64,000 nucleotides of DNA from Pseudomonadota bacterium (lineage in GTDB: Bacteria; Pseudomonadota; Gammaproteobacteria; Burkholderiales; Rhodocyclaceae), in assembly GCA_018241685.1 (NCBI GenBank), contig JAFEDJ010000064.1, positions 1 to 64,000 of the forward strand. Reading direction: 5' to 3'. The position numbers and the translations under genes are program-made. Shown here in pieces: positions 42,094 through 51,345 of the stretch (its first letter is position 1; each line of letters begins with the position of its first letter). Below the pieces are notes generated by a model. The model saw nothing but the letters and a program-made list of their open reading frames with translations. It was not told the DNA's origin and ran no database searches.

Positions 42094-44052
42094 TTACTTG
42101 AGTTGCTCGAGGATCGCCGGGTTTTCCAGCGTCGAGGTGTCCTGGGTGATTTCCTCGCCCTTGGCCAACTGGCGGAGCAGACGGCGCATGATCTTGCCGG
42201 AACGGGTCTTCGGCAGGTTCTCACCGAAGCGGATGTCCTTCGGCTTGGCGATCGGGCCGATTTCCTGGCCAACCCAGTTCTGCAGTTCCTTGACCACCTT
42301 GGCGGCATCGTCGCCAGTCGGGCGGGCACCCTTGAGCACTACGAAGGCCACGATGGCTTCCCCGGTCAGATCGTCCGGACGGCCAACCACTGCAGCTTCG
42401 GCAACCTTCTCGTGGGCCACCAGGGCGGATTCGATTTCCATCGTGCCCATGCGGTGACCGGAGACGTTCAGCACGTCGTCGATACGGCCGGTGATGGTGA
42501 AGTAGCCGGTGTCCTTGTCGCGGATCGCGCCGTCGCCCGCCAGGTACAGCTTGCCCTGGAAGTCAGCCGGATAGTAGGACTTCACGAAACGGTCCGGATC
42601 GCCCCAGATGGTGCGGATCATGGACGGCCACGGACGCTTGACGACCAGGATGCCGCCTTGGCCCCAAGGCACTTCGGTACCGGTCTCATCGACCACCGCG
42701 GCCTGGATGCCCGGGAAGGGCAGCGTGCAGGAACCGGGGATCAACGGGGTGGCGCCGGGCAGCGGGGTGATCATGTGGCCGCCGGTTTCGGTCTGCCAGA
42801 AGGTATCGACGATCGGGCAGCGGCTGCCACCGACGTTCTCGTAGTACCACTCCCAGGCGGCGGGGTTGATCGGCTCGCCGACGGAACCCAGCAGGCGCAG
42901 GCTGGACAGGTCGTAGTTCTTGGGATGCACGGCCGGGGTGTTGTCCGCAGCCTTGATCAGGGAGCGGATGGCGGTCGGCGCGGTGTAGAAGACGTTGACC
43001 TTGTGGTCCTGGATCATCTTCCAGAAGCGGCCGGCATCCGGGTAGGTCGGAACGCCTTCGAAGACGACTTCGGTAGCGCCGCAGGCCAGAGGGCCGTAAG
43101 TGATGTAGGTGTGACCGGTGACCCAGCCGATATCCGCCGTGCACCAGAAGACATCGTTCGGCTTGATGTCGAAGGTGTACTTCATGGTCAGGATGGCGTG
43201 CAGCAGGTAGCCGCCGGTGGAGTGCTGGACGCCCTTCGGCTTGCCAGTGGAGCCGGAGGTGTAGAGCAGGAACAGCGGGTGTTCAGCTTCGACCCATTCC
43301 GGTTCGCAGACGTCGGACTGCTGGGCGAGCAGGTCATCAGCCCAGATGTCGCGGCCGGCGACCATGGCGGTTTCGCCGCCGGTACGCTTCACGACCAGTA
43401 CGCTCTTGATGGTCGGGCAGCCGCTGGCCAGCGCTTCGTCGGCGATGGACTTGAGCGGAAGGGCCTTGCCACCACGGTTCTGGCCGTCGGAGGTGATCAG
43501 CAGCACGGCGCCGGCATCGTTGATGCGGTCGGCCAGGGACTGGGCAGAGAAGCCACCGAAGACGATGGAGTGGGTGGCGCCGATACGGGCGCAGGCCTGC
43601 ATGGCGACGACGCCCTCGATGGACATCGGCAGGTAGATGACGACACGGTCACCCTTTTTGACGCCCTGGCTCTTCAGCGCATTGGCGAACTTGCTGACGC
43701 GGCCCAGCAGGTCGGAGTAGGTGACCTTGGTGATGTCGCCCTTATCGCCTTCGAAGATCAGCGCGACCTTGTCGCCGAGACCGTTCTTGACCTGACGGTC
43801 GAGGCAGTTGTAGGAGACGTTCAGCTTGCCGTCGGCAAACCACTTGAAGAACGGAGCCTGGCTCTCGTCGAGAACCTGGGTGAAGGGAGTCTGCCATTCG
43901 ATCAGCTCCTTGGCGCGCTTGCCCCAGAAGCCCTCGTAGTCCTGCTCGGCCTCGGCGCACAGCGCCTTGTACGCTTCCATGCCCGACACGGCAGCGTTCT
44001 TTACCACCTCTTCGGACGGATAGTAGAACTTCTGGGTGGTTTCGCTCGTCAT
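42094..44052 (-). CDS. acs: Acetyl-CoA synthetase
   Basis: AMP-forming ligase that activates acetate to acetyl-CoA. The 652-residue length matches the family. It has the P-loop YTSGSTGKPKG, the WWQTETGG-type motif (DTFWQTETGGHM), hinge region GRIDDVLNVSGHR, and the C-terminal acetylation motif RSGKIMRRLLR, so acetyl-lysine control is possible. The start at MTSETTQKF is chosen because the upstream extension has no similarity. It scavenges acetate taken up by the nearby symporter. Confidence 0.97.
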   Translation of the reverse strand: MTSETTQKFYYPSEEVVKNAAVSGMEAYKALCAEAEQDYEGFWGKRAKELIEWQTPFTQVLDESQAPFFKWFADGKLNVSYNCLDRQVKNGLGDKVALIFEGDKGDITKVTYSDLLGRVSKFANALKSQGVKKGDRVVIYLPMSIEGVVAMQACARIGATHSIVFGGFSAQSLADRINDAGAVLLITSDGQNRGGKALPLKSIADEALASGCPTIKSVLVVKRTGGETAMVAGRDIWADDLLAQQSDVCEPEWVEAEHPLFLLYTSGSTGKPKGVQHSTGGYLLHAILTMKYTFDIKPNDVFWCTADIGWVTGHTYITYGPLACGATEVVFEGVPTYPDAGRFWKMIQDHKVNVFYTAPTAIRSLIKAADNTPAVHPKNYDLSSLRLLGSVGEPINPAAWEWYYENVGGSRCPIVDTFWQTETGGHMITPLPGATPLIPGSCTLPFPGIQAAVVDETGTEVPWGQGGILVVKRPWPSMIRTIWGDPDRFVKSYYPADFQGKLYLAGDGAIRDKDTGYFTITGRIDDVLNVSGHRMGTMEIESALVAHEKVAEAAVVGRPDDLTGEAIVAFVVLKGARPTGDDAAKVVKELQNWVGQEIGPIAKPKDIRFGENLPKTRSGKIMRRLLRQLAKGEEITQDTSTLENPAILEQLK

Positions 44053-44143
44053 TTTTTCACCTCTCCTCGTGTTATTGAGTGTGCAACTTAGCTTGCGATA
44101 AAACCTTGGCTGGGTGGGGAGCAAGACCGTTGGGCTGCGCCTG

Positions 44144-44196
44144 CTTCTAATGGCTTTTTCTGGCGGGCCGATCCTGGTTCCGGGCGCCATTAGAAG
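44144..44196. repeat. 11-bp perfect inverted repeat upstream of acs
   Basis: CTTCTAATGGC (44144-44154) and GCCATTAGAAG (44186-44196) are separated by 31 bases, about 92 bases before the acs start, in the 309-base divergent gap between acs and the secretin gene. It could be an operator for acs or a hairpin. On the other side of the gap, TTGCAA-N16-TAAACT near 44305-44332 is a weak sigma70 candidate for the secretin operon. Confidence 0.5.
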
Positions 44197-44361
44197 TTAT
44201 CAATCTTACACATGACTTACACCCGCTCCGGCCCGAGTTGGCACGGCCACCGCCCATTCAGCGCCCTCCTCCCGCAACAAATGCTTCAGACCCGCGCCCC
44301 CATTTGCAATAAAATACTTTTGTCATAAACTCGAACGACATAAATTATCAGCCCTGCAACC

Positions 44362-46206
44362 ATGCCGTGTCGTTCCAGCCCGTTCCTGGCGTTCGCCCTG
44401 CTCCTCGCCGCCTGCACTTCCGTTCCACCGGAACAACACGCCGGCACACACATCGGTGCAGCCAGCCTGGGGCAACCCCGCGACGCAACTGCGGCACCGC
44501 CCATACCGGCCGTATCACCACCACGGCCCCAACGACAGGAGACCTACTCGGTCGTCGTCACCAACGTACGGGTCCAGGATCTGCTGTTCGCCCTCGCACG
44601 GGATGCCCGCATCAACATCGACATTCACCCGGGACTGAACGGAACGGTCACCCTCAACGCGATCAACCAGACACTGCCACAGCTGCTCACCCGCATCGCC
44701 AAACAGGTGGACATGCGCTTCGAACTCGATGACCAGACCCTGCTGGTGATGCCCGACGCTCCCTACCTGCACCACTACCGCCTCGACTACGTCAATCTCA
44801 GCCGCACGGTTTCCGGCACCGTCTCCACCAACACCCAGATCGCCACCAGCGCCAGCGGCGTCGCCCAGGCTGGCGGCACCGCCACGCCCGGCCCCGCGCT
44901 CGTCGGTGGCGGCAACGTCTCAGCCACACGCATCGAGAACACCTCCCGCAACCAGTTCTGGGAGTCTGTCGAGAAGAACATCCGCGATCTGTTGCACGAG
45001 ACCGACAAGGTCCTGCCACCAGGCTCGAGCGACACCCTGATCGAAAACACCGAGACGAGCACCACTACCGGAGCCGCCGCGGCAAGCCCCCCACCCGTCT
45101 CCCGCACACGGAACACAGCGACACAGCCATCACGCAACAGTGTGCGCATCAACGCCACTCCGGGACCGGCGGCAACGCAGAACAGCAGTACGACACTGGT
45201 CCATAAGACCACCTTTCGCGAGGCCGCTTCGGTGGTTGCCCACCGGGAAAGCGGCATTCTCAGCGTACGGGCCACAGGGCGTCAGCATGAAAAGGTCCGA
45301 GAATTCATCGAGCAGGTGATGGGCGCCGCACGCCGGCAGGTGCTCATCGAAGCCACCATCCTGGAGGTCAGCCTGTCGGACACCTTCCGGCAAGGCATCG
45401 AATGGAGCCGGATCCTGGCCAGCGGCACCCGCTTCGGCATCACCGGCCCAAACCTGGGCAGCAGTGCCGGCAATACAGTCACGCCCTTCAGCGCCGCCTA
45501 CTCGAGCGCGGGCGGCGTCGATGCGGCGGTCAAGCTCCTCGAAGGCTTCGGGACCGTCAAGGTGCTGTCGAGCCCCAAGCTGTCGGTCCTGAACAACCAG
45601 ACCGCAGCACTGAAAGTCGTCGAGGAATACGTCTATTTCAACGTAAAGGCCGATACCACGCAGACCACCAACGCCGGTGCGCTGACCACCGTCAGCACGA
45701 CGCCCCAGGCGGTGTCCGTCGGCCTCGTGATGACCGTCACCGCCCAGGTCAGCGAAAGCGGCGAAGTCATCCTCAACGTCCGTCCGACGATTTCCAGCAT
45801 TTCCGATTTCCGGCGTGACCCGAACCCCAACATCCCGACCGGCATCGCCAACCTGGTCCCACAGATCAGGACCCGCGAGATCGAGTCCGTTCTGCGCGTC
45901 GCCAACGGCGAAACCGCCATTCTCGGCGGCCTGATGGAAGACCGCATCGACTACAAGACCGGCCGGGTGCCGCTGATCGGCAACGTCCCCCTGCTGGGCG
46001 AGCTGTTCACCAACCGGGACAACGGCATCCAGAAGACCGAACTGGTGATCTTTCTGCGGCCGGTCGTCATGCGCGGCCCCGACGTCGTTGCCACCACCGG
46101 ACACCTGCGACGCCTGCTCCCCGACGAGAACTTCCTCAGGGAGTCGCCCCGTCCCGGCGAACGCAACTTTCCATCCGAAGTTATTGGGCCGGCAACGCAA
46201 CCATGA
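44362..46206 (+). CDS. mshL: MshL-like secretin lipoprotein
   Basis: A 614-residue outer-membrane secretin, the channel of type IV pilus or type II secretion machines. It has a lipobox LLLAACTS with lipidated Cys at residue 18, an N-terminal STN/N0 domain (RINIDIHPGLNGTVTLNAI), a low-complexity Ser/Thr-rich linker (about 150-280), and a C-terminal secretin domain (VEEYVYFNVKAD, ANGETAILGGLMEDRIDYKTG, VPLIGNVPLLGELFTNRD). It resembles MshL of the MSHA pilus. It is the first gene of a five-gene operon, 10 bases before the ATPase. Confidence 0.88.
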   Translation: MPCRSSPFLAFALLLAACTSVPPEQHAGTHIGAASLGQPRDATAAPPIPAVSPPRPQRQETYSVVVTNVRVQDLLFALARDARINIDIHPGLNGTVTLNAINQTLPQLLTRIAKQVDMRFELDDQTLLVMPDAPYLHHYRLDYVNLSRTVSGTVSTNTQIATSASGVAQAGGTATPGPALVGGGNVSATRIENTSRNQFWESVEKNIRDLLHETDKVLPPGSSDTLIENTETSTTTGAAAASPPPVSRTRNTATQPSRNSVRINATPGPAATQNSSTTLVHKTTFREAASVVAHRESGILSVRATGRQHEKVREFIEQVMGAARRQVLIEATILEVSLSDTFRQGIEWSRILASGTRFGITGPNLGSSAGNTVTPFSAAYSSAGGVDAAVKLLEGFGTVKVLSSPKLSVLNNQTAALKVVEEYVYFNVKADTTQTTNAGALTTVSTTPQAVSVGLVMTVTAQVSESGEVILNVRPTISSISDFRRDPNPNIPTGIANLVPQIRTREIESVLRVANGETAILGGLMEDRIDYKTGRVPLIGNVPLLGELFTNRDNGIQKTELVIFLRPVVMRGPDVVATTGHLRRLLPDENFLRESPRPGERNFPSEVIGPATQP

Positions 46207-46216
46207 GCCGCACACG

Positions 46217-47926
46217 ATGAAACCGGACGCCATTTCACGGCCCATCGGGGCGACGCTCGTCCAACTCGGCCTGATCAGCCAGGACCAGCTCCAGATCGCA
46301 CTGCACGAACAACGCCGTGACAGCGGCCTCCTCGGCCAGCACCTCGTGCGCCTCGGCTTTCTGTCCGAGGCCGTGCTGCGCGATGCTCTGGCCGACGCAC
46401 TGGAACAGACCAGCGTCGACCTGAGCACCCAGATCCCGGACGGAGAAGCCCTGGCCCTGATCCCCCACACGCTGGCCAGCCGCTTCAAGCTGATGCCCCT
46501 CAGCTATGACGCGGCCCGTCGCCACCTGCTCATCGCCACCGGCAACAGCAACGATATGTCCACGCATGATCCGTTGCTCGGCATCCTTCCCCCTGGCACG
46601 ACCATTGAGACGCGCCTCGCCGGCGAATCGGAAATCGCCCGTGCCATCGACCAGTTCTACGGCCACACCCTGTCCATCGACGGCATCCTGCACGAGATCG
46701 AGACCGGCACCCGGGACGAGCGCAGCCGGAGCAACAGCCGCGGGGAGTACGCCCAGCCGGTGGTAAGGCTCGTCGACTCCCTGCTGACCGACGCTGTCAA
46801 GCGCGGTGCGTCGGACATTCATTTCGAACCCGAAGCCGGTTTCCTGCGCATCCGTTATCGCCTGGACGGCCTGTTGAGGCAGATCCGCGCCCTGCACAAA
46901 TCCCACTGGCCCGCCATGGCTGTCCGCCTGAAAGTGATGGCCGGCCTCAACATCGCCGAAACCCGTGCGCCCCAGGACGGGCGCATCTCCCTGCAGGTCA
47001 GCGGACGCCCGGTGGACTTTCGCGTCGCCAGCCAACCCACCATCCACGGCGAGAACATCGTGCTGCGCGTCCTCGACCGCCAAAAAGGCATTGTCAGCCT
47101 GGATGAACTGGGGCTGGCACCAGCCGCCTTCGAGCAGCTGAAACTGATGATCTCCCGCCCCGAGGGACTGATCCTGGTCACCGGGCCGACCGGCAGCGGC
47201 AAGACCACCACGCTGTATTCGATCCTCAATCACCTCAACACCGAGCACGTCAACATCATGACGCTGGAGGATCCGGTCGAGTACCCACTGGCGATGATCC
47301 GCCAGACCGCCGTTGCCGACGCAGCCCGGCTGGACTTTGCCAATGGTGTGCGCTCCATGCTGCGCCAGGATCCGGACGTGATCCTGGTCGGCGAGATCCG
47401 TGATGCCGACACCGCGCGCATGGCCCTGCAGGCAGCCATGACCGGCCACCAGGTCTATTCGACGCTGCACACCAATTCAGCGGTCGGCGCGATCCCACGC
47501 TTGCTGGATATCGGCATCCTGCCGGACATTCTGGCCGGCAGCCTGATCGGCATCGTCGCCCAGCGGCTCGTGCGGCGCCTGTGCCCCGCATGCCGCGAAG
47601 CCCATCCCGCCGAAGCACACGAACTACGTATGCTCGGCCTCGTCCCAAGCCTGCCCTACCCCATCCTGTACCGCGCCACCGGCTGCGCCCAGTGCGGCTT
47701 CCAGGGTTACCACGGGCGGCTGGCGATCATCGAGTTGCTGCGCATGGATGCCGGCCTGGACGAACTGATCACCCGTCGCGCGTCCGCACGGGAAATCCTC
47801 ACCATGGCTCGGGAACACGGCTTCGCCAGCCTTGCCGAAGACGGCGCACGACGGGTCCTGGAAGGCAGCACCACACTCGCGGAACTGGCCCGGGTGATCG
47901 ACCTGAGCCCCCACTCCCTGCCATGA
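46217..47926 (+). CDS. mshE: MshE/GspE-type assembly ATPase
   Basis: A 569-residue cytoplasmic ATPase of the type II/IV secretion family. Residues about 8-62 form two MshEN-like repeats (IGATLVQLGLISQDQLQIAL, LGQHLVRLGFLSEAVLRDAL), a domain that binds c-di-GMP in MshE, although the Arg and final Gln of the consensus are not all conserved here. The core has Walker A GPTGSGKTT (about 323), the Asp box and Walker B (DPDVILVGEIRDADTA), and a four-Cys zinc motif (CPACREAH, CAQCGF). It overlaps the next gene by 4 bases. Confidence 0.93.
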   Translation: MKPDAISRPIGATLVQLGLISQDQLQIALHEQRRDSGLLGQHLVRLGFLSEAVLRDALADALEQTSVDLSTQIPDGEALALIPHTLASRFKLMPLSYDAARRHLLIATGNSNDMSTHDPLLGILPPGTTIETRLAGESEIARAIDQFYGHTLSIDGILHEIETGTRDERSRSNSRGEYAQPVVRLVDSLLTDAVKRGASDIHFEPEAGFLRIRYRLDGLLRQIRALHKSHWPAMAVRLKVMAGLNIAETRAPQDGRISLQVSGRPVDFRVASQPTIHGENIVLRVLDRQKGIVSLDELGLAPAAFEQLKLMISRPEGLILVTGPTGSGKTTTLYSILNHLNTEHVNIMTLEDPVEYPLAMIRQTAVADAARLDFANGVRSMLRQDPDVILVGEIRDADTARMALQAAMTGHQVYSTLHTNSAVGAIPRLLDIGILPDILAGSLIGIVAQRLVRRLCPACREAHPAEAHELRMLGLVPSLPYPILYRATGCAQCGFQGYHGRLAIIELLRMDAGLDELITRRASAREILTMAREHGFASLAEDGARRVLEGSTTLAELARVIDLSPHSLP

Positions 47927-49128
47927 TCGATTTCACCTATCGGGCCCTCGATGCAGACGGACGGCGGACCCGAGGCCGCCTGCTGGCCAACGACCTTTCG
48001 GATCTCGAACAACGGCTGCGCGAGCTGGGTCTCGAGCTCCTCCACGGCAAGCCGGCCGCAGCCTCCCACACGCTTCGTCGCCAGCCCCTCGTCTCCCGCC
48101 GGGAACTGATCAAACTGTGCTTCCATCTGGAGCAATTCCTGCGTGCCGGCGTACCCATCATCGAAAGCCTGACCGACCTGCGGGACGCCATCCACCACCC
48201 ACCATTCCGGCAGGTCATCGCCGACACGGTACAGGCCATCGAAGGTGGCGCCACCCTGTCGGAAGCCTTTGCCCGCCATCCCCGCGTCTTCGATCCGGTG
48301 TTCTGCAACCTGATCCGGGCCGGCGAGTTGTCCGGCCGCCTGCCGGACATCCTCCACACCCTCGCCGACGCCCTCAAGCGCGACGATGAACTGGCTTCCC
48401 ATTCGCGCCGCCTGGCGATCTACCCGGCCATCGTCACCACAGTCATCCTGGCCGCACTCAGCGTCGCGCTGCTCTACGTCGTACCCGAACTCGCCCGCCT
48501 GTTCCACAGCACCGGCCAACCCCTGCCGTGGCAGACCCGCCAGCTCATCCTCCTGTCGGGCCTGCTCTCCGAGTACGGCTGGCTGCTGCTCAGCAGCGTA
48601 CCGGCCAGCGTTCTGGGCGTGCGGCTGGCGCTGCGCACCCATGCCGGGCTGCGCCTGCGCTTCGACGCCGCACTCCTGCACCTGCCCGTCATCGGCACCA
48701 TCCTGAACAAGATCATCCTGGCCCGCTTCACCGGCCTGTTCGCCATGATGTACGCATCCGGCATCACCATCATCGACGCCCTGAAGACCGCCGAGGACGT
48801 TGTCGGCAACACGGCCCTGCAACGCGGGTTGCAAGAGGTCGGACGGGCCATCGAGGATGGCCGGCAGGTATCGGAGGCGTTCATTGCCGTTGGCCTGTTT
48901 CCGCCCCTGGTAACCCGCATGCTGCGGGTCGGAGAAAGCACCGGCGCCATCGACACGGCCCTCGCCAACGTCAGCTACTTCTACGACCGGGACGTCCGCG
49001 AAGCGATCCAGCGTCTGGAGGCCAGCATAGAGCCGGTACTGACGCTCGTCCTCGGCGCCCTGCTCCTGGGCGTCATGAGCGCAGTCCTGATGCCGGTGTA
49101 CGACATCATCACCCACATGCCATTCTGA
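47923..49128 (+). CDS. mshG: MshG/GspF-type inner-membrane platform protein
   Basis: A 401-residue polytopic protein with two T2SSF domains (about 65-190 and 270-392) and TM helices near 165-190, 220-240 and 375-395. Landmarks are FLRAGVPIIESL, IRAGELSGRLPDIL, MMYASGITIIDALKTAEDVVGN and RVGESTGAIDTAL. It forms the membrane platform that the ATPase turns on. It starts by ATGA overlap with mshE and ends 2 bases before the next gene. Confidence 0.93.
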   Translation: MIDFTYRALDADGRRTRGRLLANDLSDLEQRLRELGLELLHGKPAAASHTLRRQPLVSRRELIKLCFHLEQFLRAGVPIIESLTDLRDAIHHPPFRQVIADTVQAIEGGATLSEAFARHPRVFDPVFCNLIRAGELSGRLPDILHTLADALKRDDELASHSRRLAIYPAIVTTVILAALSVALLYVVPELARLFHSTGQPLPWQTRQLILLSGLLSEYGWLLLSSVPASVLGVRLALRTHAGLRLRFDAALLHLPVIGTILNKIILARFTGLFAMMYASGITIIDALKTAEDVVGNTALQRGLQEVGRAIEDGRQVSEAFIAVGLFPPLVTRMLRVGESTGAIDTALANVSYFYDRDVREAIQRLEASIEPVLTLVLGALLLGVMSAVLMPVYDIITHMPF

Positions 49129-49130
49129 CC

Positions 49131-50633
49131 ATGGCCCGCCCGCCACTCCTTTACCTCGCGCCCGACGGCCTGCACTGCTATCGCCTGCGGAGACGAACGA
49201 CAGAACATGTCGGACAGTTCGCGCCCGACGCTATCGGCCAGGAGGCTTTTTCACAGTGGCTGGAAGAATCCGCGGTGAATACGGCATTCACCCTCCTCGT
49301 GGATCTGCCCGATGAGCGCTTCAGGATCGAAACCCTGCCCCATGTCCGCGGCCCTGACCGCAGGCGCTTACGGGAACGTCGGCAGGCGCAGCTATTCCCC
49401 GACACACCTTACGTAGCCCACCAGTACCTCGCCCCCGAACCATCGGGGAGGCGAGAAGAGCGCGTCCTGTTCGCTGCCCTGAACCGCCCCTCGGCCATCG
49501 ATCCCTGGCTCACCATCCTTGAACGCCATGGCCACCGCCTGAAACGGCTCATTCCCATGCCCTTTCTCGCAGCCACCGCCATCCCCCACCTTCCTGCCAC
49601 GCCAGGGACATTCCTGCTGGCCCTGCAGACACCCGCCGGTCTTCGAATTTCATGCTTTGATGGTCGCAAGCTCCTGCTCAGCCGATTGCACCCTGTGCCC
49701 TCCCACCTCACTCCACCGCTGTCCGAATGGATGGCCGAGGCCCGGGAAGCTCACCGCCACCTGCTGAACCAACGTCTCGTCGCCCATGACACGCAATGCA
49801 CGTGCTATCTGCTGGCACCGCCGCAAGACGATATGAGCCCGGCGCTGGAGTCCGCCATTCCCCACGGCGACCTGCATTTCATCCTGAAGGATCCTGCCCA
49901 CCTTCTCCCAGGCACATCCCAATCCGCCTCCCGTGCCGAAGGCTGCCTGCCCATGCTGCTGCAGTTGCTCCACCGGCACTCTCGATTAGTGCAGGCAACT
50001 CCCGCCAGATTCCTGCTTACCCACCAGCTTCACCAGATCGGCCTGGCACTCCAGGCCACCGCAGTCGTCATCCTGCTCGCCTGCGCGGCACTTGCCATCG
50101 CCAACATGCGGGAAATCCAATCCTTGGAGCAACGGAGCACAGCCGCTAAAGCCCGCGGCGACGCCGCCGAACAAGCCCTGACGACACTGGCGGCGAGCAG
50201 TCCGACGCCCCCCCATCCACTGGAGCAGCTCCAGATCACCCTGGAGACACTTCAACATCTGGACACGGCAAGTTCAGGCCCCGAACCTGCCCTGCGCCAG
50301 TTGGCCGCCGCCCTGAGCCCGATACCCGACTTCGTGCTACGCAGGATCGACTGGAGCACCAATGGCAATGCGGATCCCACAAAGGGGGCGTCGGCGTCAG
50401 GCCAGACGCTGACCCTGGACTTCGCCCTACCCCCTGAAGGGACGCGAGAGCGGACAGGCCATGCGCGGCGCATTCTCACCGCACTCGGCACGATTCCCCA
50501 CGCCCACCTGCACACAGAACACGTCCCCGTTGAAATGATGACCAGTCAGCCTCTCAGCCCCGCCGTACTCGAGAAAAACGCACAAGCAGCCGGTCTCGTC
50601 ATCCGTCTGGAATTTCCGGCCCCCAAACCATGA
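49131..50633 (+). CDS. GspL/MshI-like bitopic assembly protein
   Basis: A 500-residue protein with a cytoplasmic N-terminal part (about 1-300) that has weak resemblance to actin-like PilM/GspL domains. One TM helix follows (about 304-326, IGLALQATAVVILLACAALAIA), then a periplasmic coiled-coil/ferredoxin-like region (about 330-500). The layout matches GspL or a PilM-PilN fusion that links the ATPase to the periplasm. The start is 2 bases after mshG, and it overlaps the next gene by 4 bases. The assignment rests on context and topology more than on sequence. Confidence 0.65.
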   Translation: MARPPLLYLAPDGLHCYRLRRRTTEHVGQFAPDAIGQEAFSQWLEESAVNTAFTLLVDLPDERFRIETLPHVRGPDRRRLRERRQAQLFPDTPYVAHQYLAPEPSGRREERVLFAALNRPSAIDPWLTILERHGHRLKRLIPMPFLAATAIPHLPATPGTFLLALQTPAGLRISCFDGRKLLLSRLHPVPSHLTPPLSEWMAEAREAHRHLLNQRLVAHDTQCTCYLLAPPQDDMSPALESAIPHGDLHFILKDPAHLLPGTSQSASRAEGCLPMLLQLLHRHSRLVQATPARFLLTHQLHQIGLALQATAVVILLACAALAIANMREIQSLEQRSTAAKARGDAAEQALTTLAASSPTPPHPLEQLQITLETLQHLDTASSGPEPALRQLAAALSPIPDFVLRRIDWSTNGNADPTKGASASGQTLTLDFALPPEGTRERTGHARRILTALGTIPHAHLHTEHVPVEMMTSQPLSPAVLEKNAQAAGLVIRLEFPAPKP

Positions 50634-51220
50634 GGTCACTGCCACCACGCTTCCGACCACTCCTGCGCCCCGTGTCGGTTGCAATCCTTCTCGTTGCCAC
50701 AGGCATGGCCCTACAGGTCGCCACCCTTCAGTGGTACGCCGAAGCCCGGCAGGCAAGCACTGCCGCAGAATCGCGCCTCGCCCAACTCGACGCCCGTTAC
50801 CAGCAGGTACTGAAGACAAACCGGATGACCGACGACGCACTCGCTTCATGGGCCCGTTACCGACATGGAGAGCTTTCGACGACACCCGACCGGGTGGGCT
50901 GGATCGAAAGCATCCAATCCCTGGCGGCACGACCGGGATTGGATGTCACCGACTATGAATTCAGCCCCGATATCGCTCGGAATGAACGGCAACGGAATGC
51001 ACCGCCAGCGCTGATCGCTCTGACCCCTCTACGCATCCATGCCACGGTGGACCATGAAGAGAAATTCATCGAGTTGCTGGCAGCCATCCGGAAGACCGGA
51101 AAGGCCAGCGTACAACAATGCAGTCTTGCCTCCCCCGACATGGGCAACGGCAAGCTCCGTCAAGCTCAAGGCCTGGACGTCGAATGCCGGTTCATGCTTG
51201 TTTCCCTGCGCTCCCGATAG
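50630..51220 (+). CDS. GspM/PilO-like assembly protein
   Basis: A 196-residue protein with one N-terminal TM helix (about 14-34), a coiled coil (STAAESRLAQLDARYQQVL) and a periplasmic domain. This is the topology of GspM, PilO or MshJ, which partner with the preceding protein. The ATGA overlap indicates coupled translation. Family-specific motifs are weak, so the name is by architecture and position. It is the last gene of the mshLEG-like operon. Confidence 0.62.
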   Translation: MRSLPPRFRPLLRPVSVAILLVATGMALQVATLQWYAEARQASTAAESRLAQLDARYQQVLKTNRMTDDALASWARYRHGELSTTPDRVGWIESIQSLAARPGLDVTDYEFSPDIARNERQRNAPPALIALTPLRIHATVDHEEKFIELLAAIRKTGKASVQQCSLASPDMGNGKLRQAQGLDVECRFMLVSLRSR

Positions 51221-51345
51221 AAACAGGCGAGGCTGAAAACGAGAACCGCGCACCCCGGCTCGCTCCCGCTGGACAGCAGGCGCCGCAAGCCTGCAGAATT
51301 TTGCCGACGGCTCACAAGCCTCACTTCTTTCAAGGACATGCCGTG

